A stretch of DNA of 64,000 nucleotides from Diploptera punctata (GCA_030220185.1 JASPKZ010001597.1:243600-307599); one strand, 5' to 3'; shown: positions 39,785 through 51,090, numbered from the stretch's first letter. Notes: a model not told the origin generated them from the letters alone. Program-made: numbers and translations.

Positions 39785-42095
39785 TACTTACTTACTAACT
39801 GGCTCTATCGAACCCACAGGTTCATGGCAGCAGGGACATAAGCTCTCCATACATACCTATCCTGAGTCAATGCTTTCCAATCATTCCCTGTATAATGTAA
39901 TTCCCTCAAATCATAGTTAATGTTATTCTCCCACCTCATTCTTGGTCTACCAACTGGGCGTTTTCCCTCTGGCTTTCCTACAAGAAGCTTCCATGCATAT
40001 CTTTCATTTCCCATATGTGCAACATGTCCCGCCCATCACAGTCTACGAGACTTAACTGTTCTTATTATATCTGACTTCCTATAAAGACCATGTAGTTCAT
40101 TGTTATGTAGTCTTCTCCATTCACCTGTCTGTTCATCTCTCTTTGGTCCAAAAATTTTCCTAAGTACTTTATTCTCAAATACTGGTAATCTCCTTTCCTC
40201 CCTTAAAGTAAGAGTCCATGTTTCGCACCCATATAATATAACTGGTAGAATAATAGTTTTATATATTTTCAGTTTAACGTTTCTTTAAAGGAATTGGGAC
40301 ATCAAGAGTCTCTGCAATGCATAATAGCACGCATTTCCACAATTGAGCCTATGTTTAATTTCTTTGTGCATCTCATTCCTATATGTGATTATTGTTCCTA
40401 GGTATTTGAATTCAGCCACTTCCTCAAAACTTCCCTCATTTGTCATTAGCTGTCCATTTCCATTATATAATGAATTTCTACGTGTGACCACATATTTAGT
40501 TTTATTGATATTTACTTCCAGTCCTAATTTCTTAGTGTTACTCAATACTGTGTGTGTATTGTCCTTTAGTATATCCTCACTATCGGTCAACAATACTACA
40601 TCAGCATAAACTAACAGCTTATTAATACAATTCAGTTGTAAGCCTTCCTCATTCTCTAAACATTTAATGGCATGTTCTAGTACAATATTAAATAGTAGAG
40701 GAGATAGTGCATCTCCTTGCTTCAACTCATTCTGGATTTCAAAAATGTCCAAAAACTGTTTGCCTACACATACCCTACTCTTTGAGCCATTTAGACACAT
40801 TCGTATAAGTCTAACTAACTTTTTAGGGATTCCGAATTCCAGCAGGATACTATATAACTTCTCCCTCTTAATTGAATCAAATGTTTTTTTGAAGTCTACA
40901 TATAGTTGAAGTATATTCCCATTTCTTTTCTAAAATCTGTCTTATACGAAAAATCTGATCTGTTGTAGACCTGTTTCTTCTAAATGCACATTGATGATCT
41001 CCTGGAATGTCATCAATATAGGGAGTAAGTCTGCTTACTAATATATTTGTTAGAATTTTGTACGATATTGAAAGTAATGAGATGCCTCTGTAGTTGTTGC
41101 AATCAGTTTTATCTCCTTTCTTATAAATTGGTACGTAAATTGATTCCTTCCATTCATCTGGAAGAGCTTCTTTTTCCCAAATCTTACTAAGCAACCAGCG
41201 TATCTTGTCCATCAATTTTTCTCCCCCTGATTTTATCAGTTCTGCTGGGATCTCATCTGAACCTGATGCTTTATAGATCTTCAAGTTTTCAATCACCATT
41301 TCAACCTCTAATGCGCTTGGCTCTGCGACTAGCATTTCTGTTGTCTGTAAATTATCCTCCTCAGTGTCCTGTTCTGTATGTACATTTAATAGCTGATTAA
41401 AGTAACTTTTCCATCAATTTAATATACTCCTGGAATCTGCAATCATATACCCATTTTCATTCCGAATTATGTTTGTTTCCAGCCTGAAACCCTTTCTTCC
41501 CTATACTAATTCCCTGATCTAATTCTCTAATGTTCCTATTTTTTGCATTCATTTCAAGATCATTAATCTTCTCTCTCAAATATTCCCTCTTTTTACTTTT
41601 TAGTAACTTGGTGGTTTCCTATCTAATACTACCCAATTTCTCTAAATTTACCTCATTTGGCTCGTGTAACCATTTCATCTTTGCTAGTTTTCTTTTCTCT
41701 ATAATGTCGGCACATTCCTCATCAAACCATTTCTTGTTTTGCCTCTTATTTAAACAATCAATGCTTTGTGATGCTGACAATTTAATAGTATCTCTTATAG
41801 CCTCCCATTCTTTAACTATATCAGTTTCTTCTTTGCTTGCCACATTGTTATCTGAAGATTCCAGTACTTCAAATCTATTAGCAATTTTGATTCTTGCCGC
41901 ATTTCATCATTTTTCAAGATTTTTAATTCAAATTTTACAGAATCATGTTTAGTGTTTGTTCCTCTCATAAGCAATAGCCGTTGTCTGATTTTCACTCTGA
42001 CCAGATGATGATCCGAATTACAGTCTGTCCCTCTAACTGATCTAACATCGATGATGCTACTGTGCCAGCGTTTGTCCACTAATACATGATCTATC
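39785..42095 (-). mobile_element. RTE-like LINE, longest copy of the AGTA-tail family
   Basis: 3' end at the left (ACTTACTTACTAACTGG). It extends through RT and the RT-endonuclease linker into the end of the endonuclease, where it stops at about 42080-42095 next to another LINE piece. I could not find a clear target duplication. Confidence 0.85.
39805..42079 (-). pseudogene. RTE-like LINE endonuclease-RT, frameshifted
   Basis: In minus-strand order: 42079-41816 endonuclease end ([20 protein letters not shown] then HHLV, the SDHH catalytic histidine motif); 41843-41619 linker; 41335-40877 RT (KASGSDEIPAELIKSGGEKL, PIYKKGDKTDCNNYRGISLL, and a motif A region at the end); 40800-40285 RT (QNELKQGDALSPLLFNIVLE motif B, LLVYADVVLLTDS motif C with YADD changed to YADV); 40014-39805 C-terminus. 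The aspartate loss in motif C and several frameshifts make it dead. Confidence 0.85.
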
Positions 42096-42099
42096 TGGC

Positions 42100-42360
42100 A
42101 GGTACAGCCATTACTTTATAAAATTTAATTTTTGTTTCATTTCTTGTGTTTTTAAGGGTTCTTTTAATAGTGTCACACATTAGATTAAATTTATTTTTTT
42201 TCTCACTAATATCTTCAATTTTAACATATGATAAATTGAAACCTAGATATTTAAAACTGTTCACCTGCTCTAAAATTTTATTATTTCTTAAAATATATTT
42301 TTGAATGTTGGTCATTCTGATTTCACAGATAACTCCACCATCTAGCAGAAGTTTCTTTAA
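42100..42360 (-). pseudogene. RTE-like LINE RT thumb fragment
   Basis: Minus strand reads NNKILEQVNSFKYLGFNLSY, then NLMCDTIKRTLKNTRNETKI and [10 protein letters not shown]. It matches the region after motif C of the 37.5-38.1 kb LINE, though the two copies are clearly diverged. Both ends truncated. Confidence 0.7.
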
Positions 42361-43600
42361 GTGTTTGTGCATGTGCACAATGATTCTGAAGAAGTTTGAA
42401 AATATAATTGCATATATATAAATATTTAATAATTGTAAAGAAATGTTATAAGATCGTTGTAAAATATTTAAAATAGTACGAAAAGTTACTAAAGATGGAA
42501 AAAGAATGTGGAGCAACAGTACTACAAGATAATCAAAACTTGAGCCAATTTTTTAAATTAGCTATTCTATGAGAGTTTGAATTGTAATGTTGTTAACAAT
42601 CTTAAAATTATCACTGACTTTTATAGCAGGATTTTAATATCATAATAAATATGAAAGTTTAAGTTAATAATTTTATGTTTTTTAATTCTTTTAATATTTA
42701 AATATAACTTAAATAAAGAAATTGTATTATAACAGTCTTTCTAAATAATGCTTTTAAAATTGTGTTTTAAGTCATTGTTTTCTGAAATATAAAGCTTTCT
42801 GTTATAACTGTAATAGGAACACCTGCTTAACTTAATATTTTTAAATAAAAAGTGTTTAAAGTGTTTTCCTATCTTGTGTACCAACTTCGACCTTGAGAAG
42901 AGAATCCAGCTCTAACGAAAATCAAACCCAACCTGAACCAGTAATTCTTTTCGGGACACTAATCCTTCAAAATGTTACTACAACATCGGGCATGAAGAGA
43001 GTTAGCTGCTTCAAAACATCGCCACAATATGGGAAAAGAATTACTTCTTCAAAATTGTCGCCACAACGAGGGGCATAATGAAGATCTTACTAAAATACTT
43101 CTTCACTTTAGAAGTTTACTTGGCTCAACTATACACTACTTTCCACTTGATATTCCATACCATATTCTTGTAACATTGTTGCTCTACGTACTTCTTCCAC
43201 TTCACTAACATTTCATATTATATTAAATGTTTTGCAACAATACTTATAACATTTTTTTTACAATTATTAAATTTTTACCTATATATGAAATGATTTCTTT
43301 AAAGTTCTGCAGAATTGTTGTATGTATGCACAAACACTTAAAGAAACTTCTGCTGGATTGCAGAGATATCTGTGAAATCAGAATTACTAACATTTGAAAA
43401 TATATTTTAGGAAATAGATGTTCACTCACTTCATTTTGTTAGGTTCCAATGAGAGAAGTTAGTGTACACTTAGAAAAAAAAAAAGAAAGAGCAGCTTCAA
43501 ACAGCAGAGTCCCTGTCATGACTCACTGTGCATGCTTGAACAGCTAATGCTGTGGTTCACAAAGTAACGCATTATTAAATGTTTTAAATACACTATACAT
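42361..43600. repeat. AT-rich non-coding DNA with foldback-family fragments
   Basis: Two pieces, about 42340-42520 and 43230-43470, share phrases with the 54.4-54.8 kb and 56-60 kb repeats (GCATGTGCACAATGATTCTG, ATATATAAATATTTAATAATTG, GAGATATCTGTGAAATC, CATTTTGTTAGGTTCC). No coding sequence that I can support; the ORF at 42893-43078 has no signature. Confidence 0.45.
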
Positions 43601-43639
43601 AGACTATAAAAGGAATTCTGAGATTCTCAAAAAATTACA

Positions 43640-43850
43640 AACTGAATCAGTCATGGAATATGTACGAAAATACAGAAACAACTGGAAATCTCACGTAAGA
43701 AGAATGAGAAGAACAAGAATACCACGTCAAATCTTAAATTACCATCCACCAGGCAAGAGTTCTTTGGGCAGACCCTTCAAACGTTGTATTGAGACTGTAA
43801 CAGACCACTAGGTCTATCACATGAAAGACGAAGAAGAAGAAGAAATACAC
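43640..43850 (+). pseudogene. LINE 3' end with (GAA)n tail
   Basis: Plus-strand frame reads LQTESVMEYVRKYRNNWKSH VRRMRRTRIPRQILNYHPPG (shown in two runs), then KSSLGRPFKRCIETVTDH and GACGAAGAAGAAGAAGAAAT. Short remnant of the LINE family whose reverse copy is at 14333-14440. Confidence 0.65.
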
Positions 43851-43934
43851 AGTATTTTGGCTTTAATTGTCTTAAATAGTTAAAGAGCAGTGAAGGGCAC
43901 ATCTTTTTAGATATTTACGAGTGTTCAACGTATA

Positions 43935-44750
43935 TATAGTTGGACCAACGGATCTGTGCCCCCATAAGAAATGCAAACTAAACACTAATTCTGTTTCTCC
44001 CTCGGTAAATTATTTCCCTACCTGCATTCTTGCCTGTCTCTATTTTCTATCTCTCTCTTTCTCCCCTCCCATTACTCACAGGTTTTAAGCTTTCTTGCGG
44101 GATATTATTTGCACCCACAGTTCCAGCATTGTCAATCAGTATCAGTATGTTATGTTATATAGTGTGCAAATTGTAAATTATTATCATTAGCTTAATTCAT
44201 AAGCATAAATTAGAATTCCTGTATACGTATTCAGTATGTTATATAATATGTATAAAAAAATCGTAGCATGTAGCAACTTTGCCGCATGCCAGTCCCTAGC
44301 CCGGATGAGAAAGAAGGAGGGCACATGATTGTGTATTCATACCTAAAATTTTATAATTTTGTTAGGACTTCAAGATTACGTTCCAAATTTAACCAAATAA
44401 GACGAGGTGAAGAAGAAATATTTATGACAAAACATTTATCTTTAAAAACAACATAATGTAAATTCCCTTCACGTAATTTCCATTTAACCAACAAATATCC
44501 ACTATTCGTAGAAATCAATCAGTGTCATTAGACCTACTTAAATTAAATATGAAGAAGTAATAATTAACCTTACAATATTCAAGAGCCTGACACCGGGGGA
44601 AGATTGGCAACGTCCCTACTCGGTCAGTTACAGTGGCTTCTATTTGACATAGTGGGAGGGGAGCACGGTGGAATGGTGTGAGAACTAACGTGTAATTTTC
44701 GAAGAACGATGCCAGTGCTACAGGGGCACAGATCTGTTGGTCCGACTATA
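43935..44750. mobile_element. Non-autonomous TIR element, 812 bp, TA-flanked
   Basis: TAGTTGGACCAACGGATCTG at 43937 and its near reverse complement CAGATCTGTTGGTCCGACTA ending at 44748. TIRs extend to GTGCCCC, about 27 bp with three differences. TA flanks both sides, although the AT-rich context makes the exact duplication ambiguous. No transposase inside; the reverse ORF 44624-44824 is not conserved. Class uncertain, mariner-like by TA. Confidence 0.75.
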
Positions 44751-45300
44751 ATATTACTCAAATTGTGACATTTTGAATAAAGTTCAACTCTCATGCACAG
44801 TGTAAAAGTAAATAAGACAATCACAATTTAGATGAGTAGTATCCAACATTCAAGTAGTGTAGATCATTAAACCAATTACAAAAAAAATAAACTACATATC
44901 AGAGCCATGCTTCAAATCACTCGACAATGATTTTTTGTTATTTATTTGTATTTCATAACATTTAATTCCAGCGGCTCAACTGCACTTCTACTAGCGCTTG
45001 ATTTTTCAGTTATATTGTTCTAAATTATAGCTCTTCTTCTGTATTTACTAACATCATTTAATATTTTAAACTTTTTCAAACAATTTTTATAACATTATTA
45101 GACAATTTTGAAGTATTTATTTAAATATGCAAATCACAATAATATGACACTGTTAGACAATATTGTGATTCTAACTGCTATTTTCTCCACAGAGTATATT
45201 ACTTAGTCTATGATTTTTCTATTGCTGTTTTGGGTTATTGCTGGTTGGATCAGCGTTAGGGAGAGATAAGTAAGTGTACACCCATTCTTATTAAATGTTT
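44751..45300. other. No recognisable feature
   Basis: AT-rich non-coding sequence. Confidence 0.35.
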
Positions 45301-45490
45301 GGTAATTTTAATATTATTAATATAGTTTTTAACATAGATTTGGGAATTTATTGCAAATATTGGTCATTTAAATTTCATTGCAACAGGTAGTAATCGAGGA
45401 TGATAATCGATATGTGGTTCGATTGTGGGTTATCGCTGGCTCTATAAACTCTGGTGCACGAGCACTACTGTTCTATAGGACTTTGAAAAT
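45300..45490. repeat. Decayed fragment of the 56-60 kb repeat family
   Basis: Carries the ordered phrases GGGAATTTATTGCAAATATT, GGTCATTTAAATTTC, GCACTACTGTTCTATAGGAC and TTGAAAATATTTC, which line up with the conserved block at 58.4-58.6 kb. Confidence 0.45.
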
Positions 45491-45775
45491 ATTTCACGCT
45501 ACAGTTATACATTTCACGCTAGTTTAAGTGCAGTTTTTCCATTCCAGCATGTAATCTATGTCCACTTTACGCTATTTTAAGTATTATTCCTGCTTTCATA
45601 AACTCTATAACTCTATTTAGCTACTGGTATACATTTAATTGTGCATGCAGTACCACATTTTAATAATAATGCTATTAATTTAGCTACATATATTTATGTA
45701 TTTGTTTATTACGTATTAGTGAGGAAAAAGTTTTACCATTCAATTAATATATTTAGGCCTAGTTTATATACTTTC

Positions 45776-45832
45776 AGTTTAACGTATTTTGAAAGGAGTT
45801 GGGACGTCAAGAGTCTCTGTAATGCATAGTAG
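45776..45832 (-). mobile_element. Tiny RTE-like LINE fragment
   Basis: TTTAACGTATTTTGAAAGGAGTTGGGACGTCAAGAGTCTCTG (shown only to mark 45778-45819 as reverse complement of the RT thumb region at about 24.30 kb). Orphan piece. Confidence 0.6.
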
Positions 45833-45839
45833 TATTCGA

Positions 45840-47215
45840 TATCTTTCCATACTGTTTCTCAAGAACTTGAAATTTGCGAGTATTTAATAGGGTTTTATGG
45901 AACTTCAGCAACAGATGCGGCAACTCTATTCAATATTGTATGTGACGTTCTGATAAGTTTGGGACTCAATATAAAATATTGCCGGGGGCAATGTTATGAT
46001 GAAGCTGCAAACTTAGCCGGATTTTAGAGGTCAGTCAAAAGGCGAGGCATCTGCATTGTTTCATGCACTCTTTAAATTTAGCAGCGCAAGATAACATAAG
46101 ACACACTGCAACATGTAAAAATGTGTTGAATATAGTGAAAGAGTTAATCAATATGATCAGGAGGTCTTCAAAGAGATTGAATTGGTTTAATGCCATCAAG
46201 AAAACGGAAGAGCAAAAACCAAAGCAAAACCTGAGACCCTTATTCCCAACTCGATTCACTGTCAGAGCACTTAGTTTGAGATCAATAATAGATAACTTCC
46301 AGGATGTACTTTCCTTCCTTTCAGATTTTTCTGAGAACGATAAAGGTGATACTGGTACCAAAGCCTGCGGATATTTATCATTGATGGAATCGTTTAAACA
46401 CTTCGCATACCTAAACATGTTGGCAAGGAATTTTACCCCCATGGACACGACTTCAAAGTGTAAACCTTCACTTTCATGAAGCAATATGTCACATACAAGA
46501 TTTGTTACAGACACTATATGCAATTTGTAATAACTTTAAAACGTTCTGGGAGCAAACGACAAAGAGAGCATGCGAACTGAACTTAGCAGAGCCACAGGTT
46601 CCCAGGCAAAGGAATGTGCCTCGACGCCTGGATGACAGACAACACACACAGTGGTTATATTAGTTCTGTACACAGCATGCATTTACCAATGGAAAAACAT
46701 TTTTTGAGAGTAATTTTTACGAAGTTGTAGATTCTGCCATTGCATTCATTAAGGGACACTTCCAAGAAAATGAACTATTAACCAGAATAGAAGACTTCGT
46801 TATCAGTAAAACTGACGATGTTACATGTTTTTGAGAATGCCATTTATGACTATGAAATCTTGCAGCGCAGAGAAATATGGTCTTTGAAAGTGCTGCATTA
46901 CTGAACATGAGTTTTAAAAGTTTCGGAGCTGTGGTAGAATTTTTGAAAACTAATGTTATTTCTTGTATTGTTCCTGAATTTATTAAATTCATACGTCTTA
47001 CTCTGACAATGTCCGTTTCCATGGCCACTGCCAAAAGATCCTTTTCTGCTTTGAAAAGACTAAAAACATTTTTGCGGTCAACAATGTCATAAAAAAGACT
47101 TAATCACATGGCCATATTACATGTGGACAAGGACCGCGCTGAAAGTTTGGATTTAGAAGAAGTCTGTGACGAGTTTATAGGAAGAAGCACAGCTAGATGG
47201 AACATGTCGCGCTGT
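45840..47215 (+). pseudogene. hAT-superfamily transposase (ZMYM1-like), degraded
   Basis: Plus strand. About 45855-46030 reads VSQELEICEYLIGFYGTSAT then SLGLNIKYCRGQCYDEAANL, the conserved core of hAT/DUF4371 proteins (GQ-YD-AANM form, catalytic aspartate). An ORF at 46063-46479 continues MHSLNLAAQDNIRHTATCKN and IRRSSKRLNWFNAI. 46877-47092 reads TLTMSVSMATAKRSFSALKR then LKTFLRSTM, the C-terminal dimerisation motif, with EVCDEFI further on. Stops near 46025, 46040 and 46640 and frame changes break it. The reverse ORF 46035-46523 is a shadow. No TIRs identified. Confidence 0.85.
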
Positions 47216-48093
47216 TTAATGGTGAGCAATAATTACACCGTAGTAGTGGTCATATTAGTTCTGTAGCATAGAGAACGAATAGAGTGGCCTCTCTGTGTTA
47301 AATTTTGGAAGCAATTTCATACCTCTGCGCCATCTGAAGATGACCACAGTACTACTTGAGCATGGCTACGGTGGCTCAATCACAATAAAAGTACCCTATC
47401 CTTACCCATTCTTTTAAAAATAAAATTTAAAGCTAAACACAAGCAATGCTACTTTGTGAACAATTTTAGCATGTTTTATTCTTACTCTCTTCAGAAGAAA
47501 ATTACAAGAACTTTGCCAACTTGTCAGATGTCTTTAACTATAAATTATTTTCAAATTTTTTTTAAATTCATCAATTAGTAAGTTGACTAAAATGATTTAC
47601 ACAATTTCGTAAGTATTTATTATAAACCATTCCACTTTTAGATGAACATAATGAATATGGGAAATCGCTTTTTATTAGAAAGTAATAGTAAATGTTAGTC
47701 CTATACAACAAAAATATTGGCAAAATTTTTGTAATAATTTTCTTCAGTAAAAATAAAAAAATGCAAAATTGTTTACAAAGTAACATTTCTTGTGTTATTT
47801 CCATTAAGAAATATCAAACAGGATCTGGATAATGGATATGCTAAGGCAACACCATTTGACGAGCCTGGTCTAATGAGTCTAATATGCTATTTGTTTTTGT
47901 GTGTTTTAAGAACCGAAACCATAAAGTAATTTAAGCACAAGTTTTTAAATGTTCTTAAAATGAAAATTCAAAATACCTTAAGTTTATAAGAATGTAGCAA
48001 AAAGAAATTCAAATTAAAACCTATGCATCATTTCTCTATTGTGAATTACTCATATGTGAATGCATGCACATCAACTCTATTTAGTAACCAGAC
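47216..48093. other. No recognisable gene
   Basis: AT-rich. GAAGATGACCACAGTACTA at about 47335 recurs as AAGATGACCACAGTACTA at about 55584, suggesting a dispersed repeat; nothing else supported. Confidence 0.35.
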
Positions 48094-48246
48094 TTGTCTT
48101 GATTAATATTTAATTTTAGGAAGTTATATTTTGAGGTTATTTTAATTATATTATTTTTGGTCTGGACATCTTACCTCAATATTAATGTTGATGGGTTTGA
48201 TGAAAAAATGGTACATTAAAGGATAGAAAAGTATAAAAAACAAAGA

Positions 48247-48810
48247 ATGATAAACAGAAGTAATCTTGAAAAAGAAGAACCACCTATGAAAAAATATAGG
48301 AAATTCACATATCACCCCTGGGTACATAATAAATTTCAAAATATATTTGAGAAGTTTAATATTAAATTAGCACCAAAAAATAACTACAGTTTAAATAAAC
48401 TAATAAAAACCAACAAAAATGAAAAAACTGATAAAAATAAAAAGTCAGGAATATATCAAATTGAATGCATGGGTTGTGAAAAGATATATATAGGGAAAAC
48501 AAAAAGAAACCTAAAAATTAGAACCAAAGAACACATAAGAAATATTAAAAATGGAGAAATTGAAAAATCTGCAGTTGCTGCTCATGTTTGGTCTGAAAAA
48601 CATGATATAAATTCAGACACTAAATTATTAAAACAGTTAGAAAATACAAAAGAGCTGACTATTTGGGAAAAAATTTATATTCAGAAGAACAGAAACAGAG
48701 TTATGAATTTTGATATTCCAATGGGGGGTGATTTTGTTTGGAGGTTCTTTGGCCAACCACAGGATGGAGCTGACATCGACATCCAGGTGGTGCAACATAA
48801 TGCAACATAA
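48247..48810 (+). CDS. PLE linker + GIY-YIG endonuclease, uninterrupted
   Basis: The best-preserved endonuclease region in the window: 187 residues without a break. Order: basic linker (residues 1-20), FTYHPWVHNKFQNIFEKFNI (about 23-42), lysine-rich spacer, then KKSGIYQIECMGCEKIYIGK with GIY, CxxC and YIG all intact (about 67-87), TKRNLKIRTKEHIRNIKNGE with the arginine and histidine expected of the family, SAVAAHVW, LTIWEKIYIQ, and the C-terminal GADIDIQVVQ tail. The RT is absent, so any product would be a free nuclease domain; there is no evidence of expression. Confidence 0.75.
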   Translation: MINRSNLEKEEPPMKKYRKFTYHPWVHNKFQNIFEKFNIKLAPKNNYSLNKLIKTNKNEKTDKNKKSGIYQIECMGCEKIYIGKTKRNLKIRTKEHIRNIKNGEIEKSAVAAHVWSEKHDINSDTKLLKQLENTKELTIWEKIYIQKNRNRVMNFDIPMGGDFVWRFFGQPQDGADIDIQVVQHNAT

Positions 48811-48830
48811 ATAAAACCAGTCTGGGAAAG

Positions 48831-48864
48831 CTGACGATAAAACAGAATTGTTTTGAAACATGTC
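48831..48864 (+). ncRNA. Hammerhead ribozyme-like motif (PLE tail)
   Basis: Lies 20 bases past the endonuclease stop: CTGACGA, U, AAAACA/TGTTTT, GAAA, ACATGT, C17. Same as the 31993 motif. Confidence 0.72.
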
Positions 48865-48932
48865 CAAGAACAAATCAACATTAATATTGAGGTAAGATGT
48901 CCAGACCAAAAATAATATAATTGTCTTGATTA

Positions 48933-49502
48933 GTTTGCTTTTAAAAATGAAATAATATGATTCATTTATTGCCTTGTATTAAAATTAATATTTTGAAAAA
49001 ATTATACATTTTATAGTTACTGCAGGATGTAAATTATTCAAGATGAACAGAATTTTTTCAATGAAACTTCAGTCACATACATAGTTAAAAATTGAATATT
49101 TCAACAATAAACCTAATTATTTTATATGTAATTTTATAAGAAGACTATTTCACATTTATTTACTAGCTTCCTAATACCCCAAGCCCTATAATGGGATCAC
49201 CTACCTTTATATTTTGATTACAAAATCTAATACTTCATTAGAGAAGATATCGTATGTATATTCTCCAAGGTGCAACAAGCTGAGAATGCCCTTGGCCTAC
49301 CAGCTAGCTGCTGGCCCAATATCCACCTGCGAGAAGAATCTAAATTGTTTGATATTTTAGACTTACACACCTATTTAAGCCTAACACAAATGCCTACCTT
49401 CATTCCTACCAGGAAATCGCTAATAGTTGAATGTTAGGCCAAATTATTGTTGTTAAAATTGACACTCAATTGACGGAACAGTTTTGTTCTCTAAGTAATT
49501 AT
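48933..49502. other. No recognisable feature
   Basis: AT-rich non-coding sequence between PLE and LINE. Confidence 0.4.
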
Positions 49503-49518
49503 CAACACTTCATATTAC

Positions 49519-50682
49519 TTGATCAAAATCCTCCAGTGGAATACTGGAGGACTATCACAAGCTAAAAAGACTGAACTTACAAAAATGCTATCTGACCACC
49601 AAATTGATGTATTCACAATTCAAGAAGCAAATCTCACACAGGAACAGTTACAATATTACCACTTCAAGGATTTTACTGTTCACATACTTCCTAAAGGACG
49701 ACAAATAAGCAGTGGTATTTTAGTTGGAATTCGAACACATATGACTTCATCCGTTCAAATTATCAAAGAAATGGACAATGTAGACAAAATTGAAATAATT
49801 AAAATTAACATATGGATAAATAAATCTCAGTACAATATATATTCAATTTATAATCCATCAAATAACTCCCCTAATCTTGAACATATTACAATAAACCCAA
49901 ACACAATTATAATGGGAGATTTTAATGCCCATTCACGACGATGGGGCTATACCAAATCTAATAATGCAGGGAAAATTGTAGAAGACTTATTAAATTCAAC
50001 ACCCATAGAAATAATACACAACAAAGAGGATCCTCCAACATATATACATTACTCTGATTCAGGAACTAATCCTGACTTACTCTTTGTATCTTCTAATTTA
50101 TACTCCAAAACCAAAAAACAAATTGTAGAAGATCCTGGCTCAGGACATAGAGCCATCATTGCTACTATTCAACTGGGGAATAACAACTTACTTCCAATGC
50201 ATCTTAAACCCAGGTGGAACTTCAAAAAAGCCAATTGGAAACTGTACACAGACGAACTGGAAACCAAATTTGAAAATCCTTTAAACGTATCACTTCAGTC
50301 AGATCAAATTAACAAATCTATATGCATAATAATATTAAAAACAGCAAAAAAATATATACCACGAGGAATAGTTAAAAACTACAAACCCTTCTGGAATTCA
50401 AAATTAGAAAGAATGAAAATAGACCGAGATCTCGCTAGAAATAAAGCAGAAAAAACAAAAGACCCAAAAGATGTACAAAATTGGAGAAAACTGTGCGCAC
50501 AACTCAAAAAAGAAATTAACAACAATAAAAGAGAAAATTTTAATAACTTCCTCCAAAAATGGATTATAGGAAAGATGGCCAGAAAGCATATAGATTTGTA
50601 CACAATATACAAAATAAAAAAGAACGGCAAAAAACACCATTTATCTACAACAACAAACAGATTACAAATGAAAGTGAAATAG
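49519..50682 (+). pseudogene. I-group LINE ORF2: AP endonuclease
   Basis: Open 387-residue frame whose first codon is TTG at the element's left edge, so the natural start is probably lost. IKILQWNTGGL (asparagine of motif I), FTIQEANL (glutamate), NTIIMGDFNAHSRRWG (GDFNAH catalytic motif), GTNPDLLF and PGSGHRAI (SGH in place of SDH) are in the order of LINE apurinic endonucleases that nick the target DNA. The frame ends at 50682 after a shift near A-tract 50554-50558; the correct continuation is in the next frame. Confidence 0.9.
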
Positions 50683-51074
50683 CCAACAAATTCAACAAAC
50701 ACTACGCTAACACCTATACTTTGTCCTCAGAGAACAAAAAAGAACAAAAAACAATAAAAGAGAACCTAAAAAATTACATAAAATCAACAAGCAGTACAAA
50801 AGATAATATCTTTAATAAGAATTTCAACATTAAAGAGTTAAACATAGCCATTAATAGTTTAAAATCAAACAAATCTCCAGGAGCAGATAATATACATGCA
50901 GAATTTCTCAAACACCTTGGCAATAAAGCCAAAACTCAATTGCTCTCCCTTTATAATCTTTCTTGGAACACAAAAGTTCCTGATGATTGGAAAAAAGCTA
51001 TTATAATACCTATTTCGAAAACAAAAAAAATCAACAAATACTTTTTCAAATTATCGCCTAATAGCACTAACTAG
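50559..51074 (+). pseudogene. I-group LINE ORF2: RT N-terminal region
   Basis: Continuation in another frame: ERQKTPFIYNNKQITNESEI, NIKELNIAINSLKSNKSPGA DNIHAEFLKHL (shown in two runs) and VPDDWKKAIIIPISKTKK, the usual entry to a LINE reverse transcriptase. It ends at a shift in a T-tract near 51045; the expected NYRLIALTSV follows in the next frame. Confidence 0.88.
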
Positions 51075-51090
51075 TGTAATTGTTAAAACT

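Larger units (their letters stand above)
38640..39788 (-). mobile_element. PLE tail of a further subfamily with short inverted arm
   Basis: Minus-strand PLE from the RT palm end (about 39594) to the tail at 38640 (RNA-sense ACAAGAGGTAAGAATG). A plus-strand piece 39659-39788 mirrors 39467-39594, giving a head-to-head join with a 60-bp centre. The plus arm is cut off by the LINE that starts at about 39785. Confidence 0.7.
48094..48932 (+). mobile_element. Short PLE insertion (48106-48920), 12-bp target duplication
   Basis: TTGTCTTGATTA at 48094-48105 and 48921-48932. The left 85 bp are the pseudo-LTR/tail in reverse (ATATTTAATTTTAGGAAGTT to CAATATTAATGTTGAT). They are fused directly to a plus-strand PLE 3' part from 48191 to the tail at 48920. 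Clean example of inverted tail plus truncated copy. Confidence 0.9.

Noticed and set aside
46035..46523. 162-aa minus-strand ORF
   Set aside because: Antisense of the hAT transposase, which has family motifs on the plus strand.
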